DNA of 64,000 bases from Roseomonas sp. OT10. Its GTDB lineage: Bacteria > Pseudomonadota > Alphaproteobacteria > Acetobacterales > Acetobacteraceae. Shown here in pieces: positions 34,099 through 43,093 of the stretch. The position numbers were made by a program, and so were the translations under genes. Within the stretch, counting starts at the first letter, position 1; each line of letters begins with the position of its first letter. The stretch covers positions 372,001 to 436,000 of the forward strand of contig NZ_CP087719.1 in NCBI RefSeq assembly GCF_020991085.1. The letters are read 5' to 3'. The notes beneath the pieces were generated by a model. It searched no databases. It was given only the letters and a program-made list of their open reading frames with translations, and was not told the origin of the DNA.

Positions 34099-35073
34099 AT
34101 GACGACGCGGCGGCAATTCCTGGCGGCAAGCGGTGCGGCGCTGGCCGCCCCGGCGGTGGCGCAGGCGCCGCAGGCGGCGAGCCTGCGGCTGAACTGGCTG
34201 CTCTACGGCTTCCACGCGCCCTTCCTCTATGGCGTGGAGCGCGGGCTGTACCGCGAGGCGGGGGTGGATCTGACGGTCGGCGAGGGGCAGGGCTCGGCGC
34301 GGGCGGTGCAGATCGTCGCCGCCGGGTCGGACACCTTCGGGCTGTCGGACGGCACCTCGATCATCGCCGGCGCCGCGCGGGGCGCGCCGCTGCGGGCGGT
34401 GATGGGGATCATGAACCGCTCGCCCTTCGCCGTGATCGTGCGCGAGGATTCCGGCATCCGGGTGATGGCCGACCTGCGCGGCAAGACCATCGCCGCGACG
34501 ACGGGCGAGGCGGGGCTGACGATCTTCCCGGCGCTGCTGCGCGCCAACAAGATGGGGGCCGACGACGTGCGCTTCCTGCGCGTGGACGGCGCCGGCAAGA
34601 TGGTGGCGACGCTGGAGGGGCGCACGGTCGGGCTGCTCGGCGGCTTTGAGAACCAGGCGCTGGTGCTGCCGCAGCGCGGGACCCCGGTGCGCTCGCTGCT
34701 CTACGCCGACAACGGCGTGAACACCGTGGGACTGGCGATCCACACGACGCGCGAGACCCAGGCCCGCAACCCCGACCTGGTGCGCCGCTTCGTCGCCGCC
34801 ACGCGCCGCGCCTTCGAGCAGGCGGAGCGCGAGCCGGAGGCGGCGATCGACGCGCTGCTGAAGGTGAAGCCCGATTTCGACCGGGCGCTGTCGCTGGCGC
34901 AGCTCAAGGCGGGGATGACGCTGATGCGCAGCGCCCGCGCCATGGACAAGCCGATCGGCGCGATGGCGCCGGAGGACTGGTCGGAGACGCTCGCGCTGAT
35001 GAAGGAGTTCCAGGAGCTGCGCACCGACCTGCCGGCGGAGGCCTTCTACACCAACGAGTTCGCCCCCGCGTGA
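34099..35073 (+). CDS. ABC transporter substrate-binding protein (NMT1/THI5-like)
   Basis: A 324-residue periplasmic protein with a Tat-type leader (MTTRRQFLAASGAALAAPAVAQA). The SsuA/THI5 fold shows LRLNWLLYGFHAPFLYGVERGLYREAGVDLTV and the DLRGKTIAATTGEAG loop. Such proteins bind nitrate, sulfonates or pyrimidine precursors; the ligand here is unknown. A GGGAGG lies before the ATG. It overlaps the SDR gene by 4 bases, so catabolism genes follow directly. Confidence 0.9.
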   Translation: MTTRRQFLAASGAALAAPAVAQAPQAASLRLNWLLYGFHAPFLYGVERGLYREAGVDLTVGEGQGSARAVQIVAAGSDTFGLSDGTSIIAGAARGAPLRAVMGIMNRSPFAVIVREDSGIRVMADLRGKTIAATTGEAGLTIFPALLRANKMGADDVRFLRVDGAGKMVATLEGRTVGLLGGFENQALVLPQRGTPVRSLLYADNGVNTVGLAIHTTRETQARNPDLVRRFVAATRRAFEQAEREPEAAIDALLKVKPDFDRALSLAQLKAGMTLMRSARAMDKPIGAMAPEDWSETLALMKEFQELRTDLPAEAFYTNEFAPA

Positions 35074-35753
35074 GCCGCACCGCCATCGTCACCGGCGCGG
35101 CGCGCGGCATCGGCGCCGCCGTCGCCGACCGGCTGCGGGCGGAGGGCTGCACGGTCGCCGGCTGGGACATCCGCGGCGACCCGCCGGTGGACGTGACCGA
35201 TGCGGCGGCGATGGCGCGCGCCGCCGCGGCGCTGCCGCCGGTCGACGTGCTGGTGCTCTGCGCCGGGGTGCTGGGGCCGGTCGCCCCCGCCTGGGAGGTG
35301 GCGCCGGAGGATTTCGCCCGGGTCGTCGCGGTGAACCTGCTGGGGGCGCAGGCGACCCTGCGCGCCGTGGTGCCGCGCATGCTGGCGGTGCCGGCGGAGC
35401 GGCGCGCGGGACGGATCGTGGCCATCGCCTCGGTCCAGGCCAAGGAGGGCACGGCGCTGGCCGGGGCCTATGCCGCCTCCAAGGCCGGGCTGATCGCGCT
35501 GGTGAAGTCCGTGGGGAAGGAGCTGGCGCGGGAGGGCATCCTCGCCAACGCCGTCACCCCCACAGTGATCGAGACGGACATGCTGGCCGAGATCACCCCG
35601 GAGCGCGCCGCCGACCTGCGGTCGCGCATCCCAATGGGGCGCTTCGGCCAGGTGTCGGAGGTGGCGGAGATGGTGGCCTGGCTGGCCTCGCCGGCCTGTT
35701 CCTTCTCCACCGGGGCGGTGTTCGACCTGTCCGGCGGGCGGGCGACGTACTGA
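35070..35753 (+). CDS. SDR family oxidoreductase
   Basis: A 227-residue short-chain dehydrogenase. The cofactor loop is TGAARGIGAAVA, LCAGV replaces NNAG, catalytic Ser is in IASVQAKEG, and Tyr/Lys in YAASKAGLIALV. The tail is SFSTGAVFDLSGGRATY. The GTG start overlaps the binding-protein stop (GTGA). Being in the transporter arm, it probably oxidises or reduces the imported compound or a product of it. Confidence 0.9.
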   Translation: MSRTAIVTGAARGIGAAVADRLRAEGCTVAGWDIRGDPPVDVTDAAAMARAAAALPPVDVLVLCAGVLGPVAPAWEVAPEDFARVVAVNLLGAQATLRAVVPRMLAVPAERRAGRIVAIASVQAKEGTALAGAYAASKAGLIALVKSVGKELAREGILANAVTPTVIETDMLAEITPERAADLRSRIPMGRFGQVSEVAEMVAWLASPACSFSTGAVFDLSGGRATY

Positions 35754-35764
35754 GGGGACAGGGG

Positions 35765-36433
35765 ATGCTGTGCGGCGAGGGCGTGGTCGCGATCTGGAAC
35801 GGGGTCGCGCCGGAGGGGCGGGCGGAGGTCGATGCCTGGCATGTGCTGGAGCACGTGCCGGAGCGCGTCGGCATCCCGGGCTTCCGGCGCGGCCGGCGCT
35901 ACGCCGCCTGGGACGCGGCCACGCGCCCCGCGAACTTCACCCTCTACGAGGCCGACACCCTCCAGGTCCTCCAGGGCCGCGACTACCGCGAGCGGCTGGA
36001 CGCGCCGACCCCCTGGACCCGGCGCGCCACGGCGCATTTCCGCGACACCTCCCGCGCCGTCGCGCGCGTGCTGCACAGCGAGGGGCCGGGGATGGGCGGC
36101 ATCGCCCTGACCCTCCGCTTCGATGCGGAGGATTCCGCGCGCGAGGGACTGACGGCATTGCTGCGCGAGGCCGCGCGGGCGCCGCGCGTGACGGGCGCGC
36201 ATCTGGCCGCCGCCGATGCCGAGGCGTCGGGCACCGTCACCCGCGAGCAGGAGGGGCGCAGCGACATCGGCGCCCCGCCGCGCTGGTTCGTGCTGGTCGA
36301 GGCGCTGGACGCCGCCGCGCTGGAGGCGCTGCTGCCGGACCAGGCGCTGGCCGCGGCCGGGGCGCGCGGCCCCTTCTCGCGGGGCGTGTACCGGCTGGAA
36401 TACCTGCGGACCACGACCGCCTGGTCACCCTGA
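35765..36433 (+). CDS. DUF4286-like dimeric alpha/beta-barrel protein
   Basis: A 222-residue protein. The N-terminal half has the pattern seen in DUF4286/ferredoxin-like proteins: WHVLEHVPERVGIPGFRRGRRY, then LYEADTLQVLQGRDYRERLD and PTPWTRR. The second half looks like a degenerate repeat of the same fold. The function of this group is not established, though dimeric alpha/beta barrels often act on small aromatic or hydroxy compounds. It is last in the transporter-SDR operon, 11 bases after the SDR. Family name is from motif memory. Confidence 0.7.
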   Translation: MLCGEGVVAIWNGVAPEGRAEVDAWHVLEHVPERVGIPGFRRGRRYAAWDAATRPANFTLYEADTLQVLQGRDYRERLDAPTPWTRRATAHFRDTSRAVARVLHSEGPGMGGIALTLRFDAEDSAREGLTALLREAARAPRVTGAHLAAADAEASGTVTREQEGRSDIGAPPRWFVLVEALDAAALEALLPDQALAAAGARGPFSRGVYRLEYLRTTTAWSP

Positions 36434-36687
36434 CCGGCCCGCATCCCGCCAAGCGTCCGCGAGACTCCCGGTGCCCGCGAACAGGGACCGGAATACGGCC
36501 GCACGGATGCTGGAACGGTAGGTCGGTTCGCGCGCAGGACTGGCGTCGAGCCGTGCGCCCGGCAGGGTCATGCCGACCCGCGCGGGACGCTTGTCCCCTC
36601 CGTGAGCCGTCGAAGGTGCCGGTTGGGCGCCACCAGTCCCCGGGAACCGCTCGAAGGTCAGATGGAGCCCACCGTCCCGGATCATGC
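36434..36687. other. Non-coding stretch before mosaic repeat C
   Basis: I see no convincing gene. A short minus-strand frame here has some protein-like character (RSSIRAAVFRSLFAGTG) but no start signal or family match. Confidence 0.35.
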
Positions 36688-37075
36688 GCGCGGCGTGATG
36701 CGTTGACGTCTGCCGGCGTTGCACCCGCGGCCCGGGGGCAAGGCTCTGCCTCGCCCCCGTACCCCCACTCCGCCAGGACCCTGCGGGCCCTGGACCCGAT
36801 CGGCGCTGCCGCGGGACAGCCTGCAACGGGGTCACAGCGCCGAGGAGCGTGGCTCCTCGGCGGGTACGGCCACCGCACTCGCTGACGCCTTTGAAGCTTT
36901 TTCGGAGTCCCGCCTGTCCGCGCTCCGTCAGGGTTCAGCCCGCGGGCTGACGCCCACCGGAAGCACCAGACTCCCAGCGGGGACCGGGGCCCGCTTGTGG
37001 CCCCGGCAGGGGAGGGTCCGTGGAGGGGACGGCGTCCCCTCCCGGTCCGCCGTCGGGCCACCGGGCGCGACAGCC
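36688..37075 (+). repeat. Mosaic hairpin repeat, copy C (convergent gap)
   Basis: This is the longest copy. It adds a leading block cgcggcgtgatgcgttgacg shared with copy D. Then come the GGGGGC/GCCCCC stem, CCAGG/CCTGG stem, CCGAGGAGC-gtg-GCTCCTCGG, a perfect CAGCCCGCGGGCTG palindrome, the CCGGGGCC/GGCCCCGG stem and the GGAGGGGAC/GTCCCCTCC stem. It lies between the DUF4286-like gene (plus) and cysE (minus). Confidence 0.85.
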
Positions 37076-37086
37076 CGCCGCCCGGA

Positions 37087-37926
37087 TCAGATCGAGAATT
37101 CGGGCCGCGGCAGGCTCTGGTCCATGGTGAGGGCGGGCAGGGAGTTGTGGCGGCCGACCCGCTTCGCCGGCACGCCGACCACGGTGGTATAGGGCGGCAC
37201 GTCCTCCAGCACGATGGAGCCGGCGCCGACCTTGGCACCCGTTGCCACCTCGATGTTGCCCAGGATCTTGGCGCCGGCGCCGATCAGCACGCCGCGGCGG
37301 ATCTTGGGGTGGCGGTCGCCGCATTCCTTGCCCGTGCCGCCCAGCGTGACGCCCTGGAGGATGGAGACGTCGTCCTCCACCACCGCCGTCTCGCCGATCA
37401 CGATGCCCGTGCTATGGTCCAGCATGATCCCGCGCCCGAGCCGGGCCGCCGGGTGGATGTCCACGCCGAAACATTCCGAGACCCGCGAGTGCAGGTGGCG
37501 CGCCAGATGCATCCGGCCCTGGTGCCACAACCAGTGGGACACGCGGTAGGCCTGCAGCGCCTGGTAGCCCTTGAAGTAGAGGAAGGGGGTCAGCAGGTCC
37601 GGGCAGGCGGGGTCGCGGTCCTCCACCGCGCGCAGGTCGGCGGCGGCGGCGGCGACGATCTCCGGCTCCTGCACGAAGGCCTCGCAGATCACCCCGGCCA
37701 GGACCCCGGCCTCCACGTCGCCATCCCCCAGCTTGCGGGCGATGCGGTAGCCCAGCGCCGGGGCGAAGCCGCCATGCCCCAGCACCGCGCGGTGCAGCGG
37801 CTGCGCCAGCAGCGCGTCGCGGCCGATCGCCTCCTTCGCCTCCCGGCGCAGCCGGGCCCAGAGTCCGGCCGCGGGGGAGGATTCGTCCAGTTCGCCGGGA
37901 AGCAGGGCAAGGCAGGGTGACGGCAT
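37087..37926 (-). CDS. cysE: Serine O-acetyltransferase
   Basis: A 279-residue enzyme acetylating serine with acetyl-CoA, the first step of cysteine synthesis. The N-terminal helical domain (LWARLRREAKEAIGRD) precedes a left-handed hexapeptide beta-helix with the catalytic His in MLDHSTGIVIGETAVV and the DVSILQGVTLGGTGK loop. The C-terminal tail usually binds cysteine synthase through a terminal Ile, and here the chain ends FSI. The ATG giving MPSPCLALLPGELDE fits family length. It supplies cysteine, the sulfur donor used by the desulfurases elsewhere in the window. Confidence 0.95.
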   Translation of the reverse strand: MPSPCLALLPGELDESSPAAGLWARLRREAKEAIGRDALLAQPLHRAVLGHGGFAPALGYRIARKLGDGDVEAGVLAGVICEAFVQEPEIVAAAAADLRAVEDRDPACPDLLTPFLYFKGYQALQAYRVSHWLWHQGRMHLARHLHSRVSECFGVDIHPAARLGRGIMLDHSTGIVIGETAVVEDDVSILQGVTLGGTGKECGDRHPKIRRGVLIGAGAKILGNIEVATGAKVGAGSIVLEDVPPYTTVVGVPAKRVGRHNSLPALTMDQSLPRPEFSI

Positions 37927-38031
37927 GATGCGGGACGTTCCGGTGGGATGCGGTAGATAGGCGCTCCCGCCCCGCGTAACAGGGTGTGGCCGATGCAACC
38001 AGCGCGCGCGGCGCCGGGCCGCCGCGCGGCC

Positions 38032-39306
38032 TCACGGGGGCAGGGCGAGGGCCGAGGCGTCCAGCTCCGCCGGCGTGCGACACCCGCACAGGGCCAGGGT
38101 CAGGTCCAGCTCGGCGGCCAGGTGACGGATCACCGCGCGCACGCCCGCCTCCCCTGCCAGCGCCAGCCCGTAGGCATAGGGCCGCCCGAGCAGCACCGCC
38201 CGGGCGCCCAGGGCCAGCGCCTTGGCCGCGTCCGCCCCGGTGCGGATGCCGCTGTCGAACAGCACCGGCACCCGGCCGGCGACCGCCGCCGTGACCGCCG
38301 GCAGGGCGTCCAGCGCCGCCACCGCCCCGTCCACCTGCCGCCCGCCATGGTTGGAGACGATGATCCCGTCCATCCCCGCCTCCAGCGCCCGCCTGGCGTC
38401 GTCGGGATGCAGGATGCCCTTCAGCAGGATCGGCAGGCCGGTCATGCGCCGCAGGCGCGGCAGGTCGTCCCAGGTGAGGTCGGGGCGGGAGTAGAGGGCG
38501 ATGAAGCGCCGCACCGCCGCCACCGCCTGCCGCGCCTGGCCCAGCGCCGCCAGCGGCCCGCCGGGCCAGGCGCGCAGCAGCTCGGCGATCGCCGGCAGCG
38601 AGAGGAGGCCGAGCGGCGGCTTCTCGCCGGCCGCGGCCCGGTCGTCGGGCAGGCCGCGGAAGACGGGGTCGGAGAGGTAGTTCGCCAGCCCCCGCCCGCG
38701 CAGGAAGGGCAGGTAGCCGAGGTCCAGGTCGCGCGGCCGCCAGCCCAGCTGCGTGGTGTCGAGCGTGACCACCACCGCCTCGTAGCCCGCCGCCTCGGCC
38801 CGGCGCAGGAAGCTTGCCGCCAGCTCGTCGCGCGCGGACCAGTAGAGCTGGAACCAGCGCGGCCCGTCGCCGCAGGCCGCGGCGATGGCCTCCAGCGGAT
38901 GCGAGGCCTGGCTGGAGGTGACGAAGGGCACCCCCTCCGCCGCCGCGGCCCGGGCGGCGGCCAGGTCGGCCCGGCGGTGCGCCATCTCCAGCACGCCGAT
39001 CGGCGCGAGCAGCAGGGGCAGTGGCAGGCGGCGGCCGAACAGCTCCACCGACAGGTCGCGGGCGGACACGTCGCGCAGCACGCGCGGCACCAGCCGGTGG
39101 CGGTCGAAGGCGGCCCGGTTCGCCGCCATCGTGCGCTCCATCCCCGCCCCGCCGGCGACGTAGGCCCCGGCCCGCGCCCCCAGCCGTTCCAGTGCCGCCC
39201 GCTCCAGCGCCTCCGGCGCCACGGGCACGGCGGGGCGCCGCCCGGCGAAGCCGGCGGTGTAGATCGCGGCCTGATGGCGGCGCCCGCCGCCCGTGGAATC
39301 CCCCAT
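38032..39306 (-). CDS. FMN-dependent alpha-hydroxyacid dehydrogenase/oxidase
   Basis: A 424-residue TIM-barrel flavoenzyme of the lactate dehydrogenase/glycolate oxidase family. Motifs: [41 protein letters not shown], the FMN-binding Lys in [14 protein letters not shown], and the catalytic His-Gly-Gly in [12 protein letters not shown]. Phosphate binding is at [18 protein letters not shown]. It would oxidise a 2-hydroxyacid; which one cannot be said. The ATG (MGDSTGG) has GTGAGGG just before it. It runs away from the cbiD gene behind it. Confidence 0.93.
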   Translation of the reverse strand: MGDSTGGGRRHQAAIYTAGFAGRRPAVPVAPEALERAALERLGARAGAYVAGGAGMERTMAANRAAFDRHRLVPRVLRDVSARDLSVELFGRRLPLPLLLAPIGVLEMAHRRADLAAARAAAAEGVPFVTSSQASHPLEAIAAACGDGPRWFQLYWSARDELAASFLRRAEAAGYEAVVVTLDTTQLGWRPRDLDLGYLPFLRGRGLANYLSDPVFRGLPDDRAAAGEKPPLGLLSLPAIAELLRAWPGGPLAALGQARQAVAAVRRFIALYSRPDLTWDDLPRLRRMTGLPILLKGILHPDDARRALEAGMDGIIVSNHGGRQVDGAVAALDALPAVTAAVAGRVPVLFDSGIRTGADAAKALALGARAVLLGRPYAYGLALAGEAGVRAVIRHLAAELDLTLALCGCRTPAELDASALALPP

Positions 39307-39384
39307 GCCCTCACCCCCCCTGCCGTGCCGGGACACCCTGCCCGAAACGCCGGCCCGGGCATCCGGGCGGCGAGCGTGCCCCGC

Positions 39385-40467
39385 TCACCCGGCGCGGCCG
39401 AGCAGCCCGCCCTCGCGGTCGAAGACCACCACCTCCGCCGCGACCGGCGCGCCGTCCAGCACGGCGGCGACGGTACGGTGCGCGGCCGCGGCCACCGCGT
39501 CGCCCAGCGGCAGTCCGGCCGCCCCGGCCAGGCGGAAGGCCTCCAACGCCGTGTTGGCCCCGGCGATGCCCGCCGCCAGCGCCTCCCCGGCCCCCAGCCC
39601 GCGCGCCAGGCCCGCCAGGGCCGGCAGGTCCACCCCGCCGCGCCGGGAATGCAGGTCCAGTCGGCCCTGCGCCAGCTTGGTCATCTTGGCCAGCCCGCCC
39701 GCCACGGTGACGCGCGGCACCGGATGGGCGCGCAGGTACTTCAGCATGCCGCCGACGAAGTCGCCCATGTCGATCAGCGCCTGCTCCGGCAGCCCGTGCA
39801 GCCGCCGCACCGCCTCCTCGGAGGTGCTGCCGGTCGCCCCGGCGACGTGCCCCAGCCCCAGCGCCCGCGCCACGTCGATGCCGCGCTGGATGCTGTGGAT
39901 CCAGGCGGCGCAGGAATAGGGCACCACCACCCCGGTGGTCCCCAGCACCGAGAGCCCGCCCAGGATGCCCAGGCGGGGGTTCATGGTCTTCAGCGCGAGG
40001 GCCTCGCCACCGGGGATGGCGACCTCCACCTCCGCATCCGCCGGCTCGCCCCGCGCGGCCGAGACCGCCTCCACCGCCTCGCGGATCATCCGCCGCGGCA
40101 CCGGGTTGATGGCGGGCTCGCCCGGCGGCAGCGGCAGGCCCGGCAGCGTCACCGTCCCCACCCCCTCGCCGGCGCGGAAGGTCACGCCGCTTCCCGGCTT
40201 GCCGCGACGCAGCGTCGCGCGCACCAAGACGCCATGCGTCACGTCCGGGTCGTCGCCCGCATCCTTCACCACGCCGGCCGAGGCCCAACCCTCGCCGCGC
40301 GCCGTCTCGGCCAGGGCGAAGGCCGGCCGCTCCCCGCGCGGCAGCATCAGCGCGACGGGATCGGGGAACTCCCCCGCCGGCAGCCCGGCCCAGGCCGCCT
40401 TCGCCGCCGCGGCGGCGCAGGCGCCCGTCGTCCAGCCCTGCCGCAGCGTCGCACCCTCGTCGGCCAT
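39385..40467 (-). CDS. cbiD: Cobalt-precorrin-5B (C1)-methyltransferase
   Basis: A 360-residue enzyme of corrin ring synthesis that methylates C1 during ring contraction. Recognised by LRQGWTTGACAAAAAKAA, DAGDDPDVTHG, INPVPRRMIREAV and GTTGVVVPYSCAAWIHSI. CbiD is typical of the cobalt-early route but also serves as the CobF replacement in several alphaproteobacteria. It is divergent from cobB with a hairpin-rich gap between. Confidence 0.93.
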   Translation of the reverse strand: MADEGATLRQGWTTGACAAAAAKAAWAGLPAGEFPDPVALMLPRGERPAFALAETARGEGWASAGVVKDAGDDPDVTHGVLVRATLRRGKPGSGVTFRAGEGVGTVTLPGLPLPPGEPAINPVPRRMIREAVEAVSAARGEPADAEVEVAIPGGEALALKTMNPRLGILGGLSVLGTTGVVVPYSCAAWIHSIQRGIDVARALGLGHVAGATGSTSEEAVRRLHGLPEQALIDMGDFVGGMLKYLRAHPVPRVTVAGGLAKMTKLAQGRLDLHSRRGGVDLPALAGLARGLGAGEALAAGIAGANTALEAFRLAGAAGLPLGDAVAAAAHRTVAAVLDGAPVAAEVVVFDREGGLLGRAG

Positions 40468-40499
40468 GCCCTCGCCTGTACCAGCGGAGGGCGCGCCTG

Positions 40500-40760
40500 T
40501 CCCGGGCGGGCGTGGCGCGCGTGGCCCGCAGGGGCGGGCTCCGCCCCCCCTGCACCCCCCCGCCAGGAGCAAAGCCCCTGGACCCCCTTTCACAAATGCG
40601 CTGTCCCGAAGGGGAGCTCCCCGACGCGGCTCCGCCGTCGGGGAGCTCCCCTTCGGGACAGCACCGCTCTTCTACGAATAGGGGTCCAGGGGCTTTGCTC
40701 CTGGCGGATGGGGGATACGGGGGGAAGGCAGGGCCTTTCCCCCCGGGCCACAGGCGCACC
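40500..40760. repeat. Nested palindromic repeat G between cbiD and cobB
   Basis: The gap is almost entirely self-complementary. Perfect 24-base outer arms lie at 40563-40586 and 40681-40704. Perfect 27-base inner arms lie at 40600-40626 and 40636-40662 with a 9-base loop. Still further out, imperfect arms begin and end with GTGGCCCG...CGGGCCAC. The outer arms (ccaggagcaaagcccctgg) resemble the CCAGG...CCTGG module of copies A-E, so it looks like a relative. Any promoter of cobB or cbiD must lie in or beside it. Confidence 0.8.
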
Positions 40761-42077
40761 ATGACGTCCGGGCTGATCGTCGCCGCCCCGCGGTCTGGCT
40801 CGGGCAAGACGACGGTGACGCTGGCGCTGCTGGCGGCGCTGCGCCGGCGCGGGATGGCGGTGCGGGCGGCGAAGTCGGGGCCGGACTACATCGACCCCGC
40901 CTTCCACGCGGCGGCGACGGGGCGGGAGGGGGGAAACCTCGACAGCTGGGCCATGCCGCCGGGGATGCTGGACCAGAGACTGGCCGAGGCCGCCGAGGGG
41001 GCGGAACTGCTGGTCGTCGAGGCCTCGATGGGGCTGTTCGACGGGGTGGGCGAGGCGCCGCACCGGGGCTGCGCCGCGGACCTCGCCGCGCGCTGGGGGC
41101 TGCCGGTGCTGCTGGTGCTCGATGTCTCGGGGCAGTCGCAGTCGGCGGCGGCGGTGGCGCGCGGCTTCGCGACGCATGAGCCGGGGGTGCGGGTGGCAGG
41201 CGTGGTGCTGAACCGCGTGGCCAGCGAGCGCCACCATGCCCAGGCCGCCCGGGCGCTGGAGGCCGTGGGGCTGCCGGTGCTCGGCGCCCTGCCGCGCGAG
41301 GCGGGGATCGCCGTGCCGGAACGGCATCTCGGCCTCGTGCAGGCGGCGGAGCTGCCGGAGCTGGCCGCGCTGCTGGACCGGCTGGCCGATCTGGGGGAGG
41401 CGCATCTCGGGCTGGAGGCCGTCCGTGCCCTGGCCGCGCCCCTGCCGCCGCCGGCCGGCACCGGGGGAGTGCCGCTCCCGCCGCCGGGCCAGCGCATCGC
41501 CCTGGCACGGGATGCCGCCTTCGGCTTCGCCTATCCGCACGTCCTGGCGGGCTGGCGGTCGGCCGGGGCGGAGATCCACCCCTTCTCGCCGCTGGCCGAC
41601 GAGGCGCCGCCGGAAGCCTGCGACGCCTGCTGGCTCCCGGGCGGCTATCCCGAGCTGCATGCCGGCCGCCTCGCCGCCGCCGCGCGCTTCCGCGACGGGA
41701 TGCGCCGCTTCGCCGCGAGCCGCCCGGTGCATGGCGAGTGCGGCGGCTTCATGGTGCTGGGCGAGGGGCTGGAGGATGCCGCCGGCGGCCGCCATGCCAT
41801 GCTGGGCCTGCTCGGCCACGCGACCAGCTTCGCCAGGCGGCGCATGAACCTGGGGTACCGTGTCGCGCGCCTGCTGGCCGCCGGGCCGCTCGGCGGGGCC
41901 GGAACGGTTCTGCGCGGGCACGAATTCCATTATGCGCGGGTGACGGATCCTGGCAGCGATTCGCCCCTCGCCACCCTGTCCGATGCCGCCGGCCGCGATC
42001 TCGGCCCCGGCGGCGGGTGGCGCGGGCGGGTCAGCGGCAGCTTCTTCCACGCCATCGCGCAGCAGACCGAGGCCTGA
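40761..42077 (+). CDS. cobB: Cobyrinate a,c-diamide synthase (hydrogenobyrinate type)
   Basis: A 438-residue ATP-dependent amidotransferase amidating the a and c side chains of the corrin ring. The N-terminal P-loop is APRSGSGKTT (residues 8-17), with SGPDYIDPAFH and LVVEASMGLFDG for the Mg site. The C-terminal type-3 glutaminase domain shows GGYPELHAG and the catalytic Cys in VHGECGGFMVLGEG. The closing His is probably in GHEFHYARV. It overlaps cobT by one base (TGATG). Confidence 0.95.
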   Translation: MTSGLIVAAPRSGSGKTTVTLALLAALRRRGMAVRAAKSGPDYIDPAFHAAATGREGGNLDSWAMPPGMLDQRLAEAAEGAELLVVEASMGLFDGVGEAPHRGCAADLAARWGLPVLLVLDVSGQSQSAAAVARGFATHEPGVRVAGVVLNRVASERHHAQAARALEAVGLPVLGALPREAGIAVPERHLGLVQAAELPELAALLDRLADLGEAHLGLEAVRALAAPLPPPAGTGGVPLPPPGQRIALARDAAFGFAYPHVLAGWRSAGAEIHPFSPLADEAPPEACDACWLPGGYPELHAGRLAAAARFRDGMRRFAASRPVHGECGGFMVLGEGLEDAAGGRHAMLGLLGHATSFARRRMNLGYRVARLLAAGPLGGAGTVLRGHEFHYARVTDPGSDSPLATLSDAAGRDLGPGGGWRGRVSGSFFHAIAQQTEA

Positions 42078-43093
42078 TGCCCCGCTATCCCGACCTGTCC
42101 GCCCTCCGCGCCGCCTGTGCCGGCCTGCCCGCCGGGGACGCGGCGGCCGAGGCCGCGGTGCGCGCGCGCCAGGACCGGCTGACCAAGCCGGCCGGCAGCC
42201 TGGGCAGGCTGGAGAGCCTGGTCGCCTGGATGGCGCGGTGGCAGGGCCGGCCCCTGCCGGCGCTGGACCGGGTGGTGGTGCTCGTCTTCGCCGGCAACCA
42301 CGGGGTGACGGCCCAGGGGGTGTCACCCTACCCCCCCGCCGTCACCGCCCAGATGGTGGCGAACTTCGCGGCCGGGGGCGCCGCGATCAACCAGCTCGCC
42401 GGCTGTGTCGGCGCCACCCTGCGGGTGGTGCCGCTGGAGCTGGAGGCCCCCACCGCCGACATGACCGGGGCGCCGGCCCTGACGGAGCCCCAGTTCCTCG
42501 ACGCCGTGGCGCAGGGCGAGGCGGCGATCCCGGCCGCGACGGACCTGCTCTGCCTCGGCGAGATGGGCATCGGCAACACCACCGCCGGCGCCGCCCTGGC
42601 CGCCGCCCTGTTCGGCGGCGGCGGCGCCGACTGGGCCGGGCGCGGCACGGGGGTGGACGAGGCCGGGCTGGCCCGGAAGCAGGCCGCCGTGGATGCTGCC
42701 CTGGCCCGCCATCCGCAGGCCCGGCGCGACCCGCTGCAGGCCGCCATGGCGCTGGGTGGGCGGGAGCTGGCGGCGATCCTGGGCGCCACCCTGGCGGCGC
42801 GGCAGTCGGGCATCCCGGTGCTTCTGGACGGCTTCGTCTGCACCGCGGCCGCGGCGCCGCTGGCGCGCCTGGCGCCGGACGGGCTGGCGCATGCCGTGCT
42901 GGCGCACCGCTCGGCGGAAGCCGGGCATGGCCGGCTGGCCGCGGCCCTCGGGATGGCGCCGCTGCTCGACCTGGGGATGCGGCTGGGCGAGGCCTCGGGC
43001 GCCGCCCTGGCCGTGCCGCTGCTGCGCGCCGCCCTGGCCTGCCACGCCGGGATGGCCACCTTCGGCGAGGCGGGCGTGTCGGAGGCGGGGTGA
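42077..43093 (+). CDS. cobT: Nicotinate-nucleotide-dimethylbenzimidazole phosphoribosyltransferase
   Basis: A 338-residue enzyme making alpha-ribazole phosphate, the lower ligand of cobalamin. Motifs: RLTKPAGSLGRLESL, FAGNHGVTAQGVSPYP, GEMGIGNTTAGAALAAAL and the catalytic Glu region near FGEAGVSEAG at the C-terminus. Start and stop overlap both neighbours (TGATG with cobB, GTGA with cobS), so the three are translated together. Confidence 0.96.
   Translation: MPRYPDLSALRAACAGLPAGDAAAEAAVRARQDRLTKPAGSLGRLESLVAWMARWQGRPLPALDRVVVLVFAGNHGVTAQGVSPYPPAVTAQMVANFAAGGAAINQLAGCVGATLRVVPLELEAPTADMTGAPALTEPQFLDAVAQGEAAIPAATDLLCLGEMGIGNTTAGAALAAALFGGGGADWAGRGTGVDEAGLARKQAAVDAALARHPQARRDPLQAAMALGGRELAAILGATLAARQSGIPVLLDGFVCTAAAAPLARLAPDGLAHAVLAHRSAEAGHGRLAAALGMAPLLDLGMRLGEASGAALAVPLLRAALACHAGMATFGEAGVSEAG

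Noticed and set aside
36425-36835. Minus-strand frame with partly protein-like sequence next to repeat C
   Set aside because: Most of it runs through the repeat, with no start signal and no family match.
40468-40760. Cobalamin riboswitch upstream of cobB
   Set aside because: The gap is explained by nested palindromes; I could not find the conserved B12-box core. A covariance-model search would settle it.
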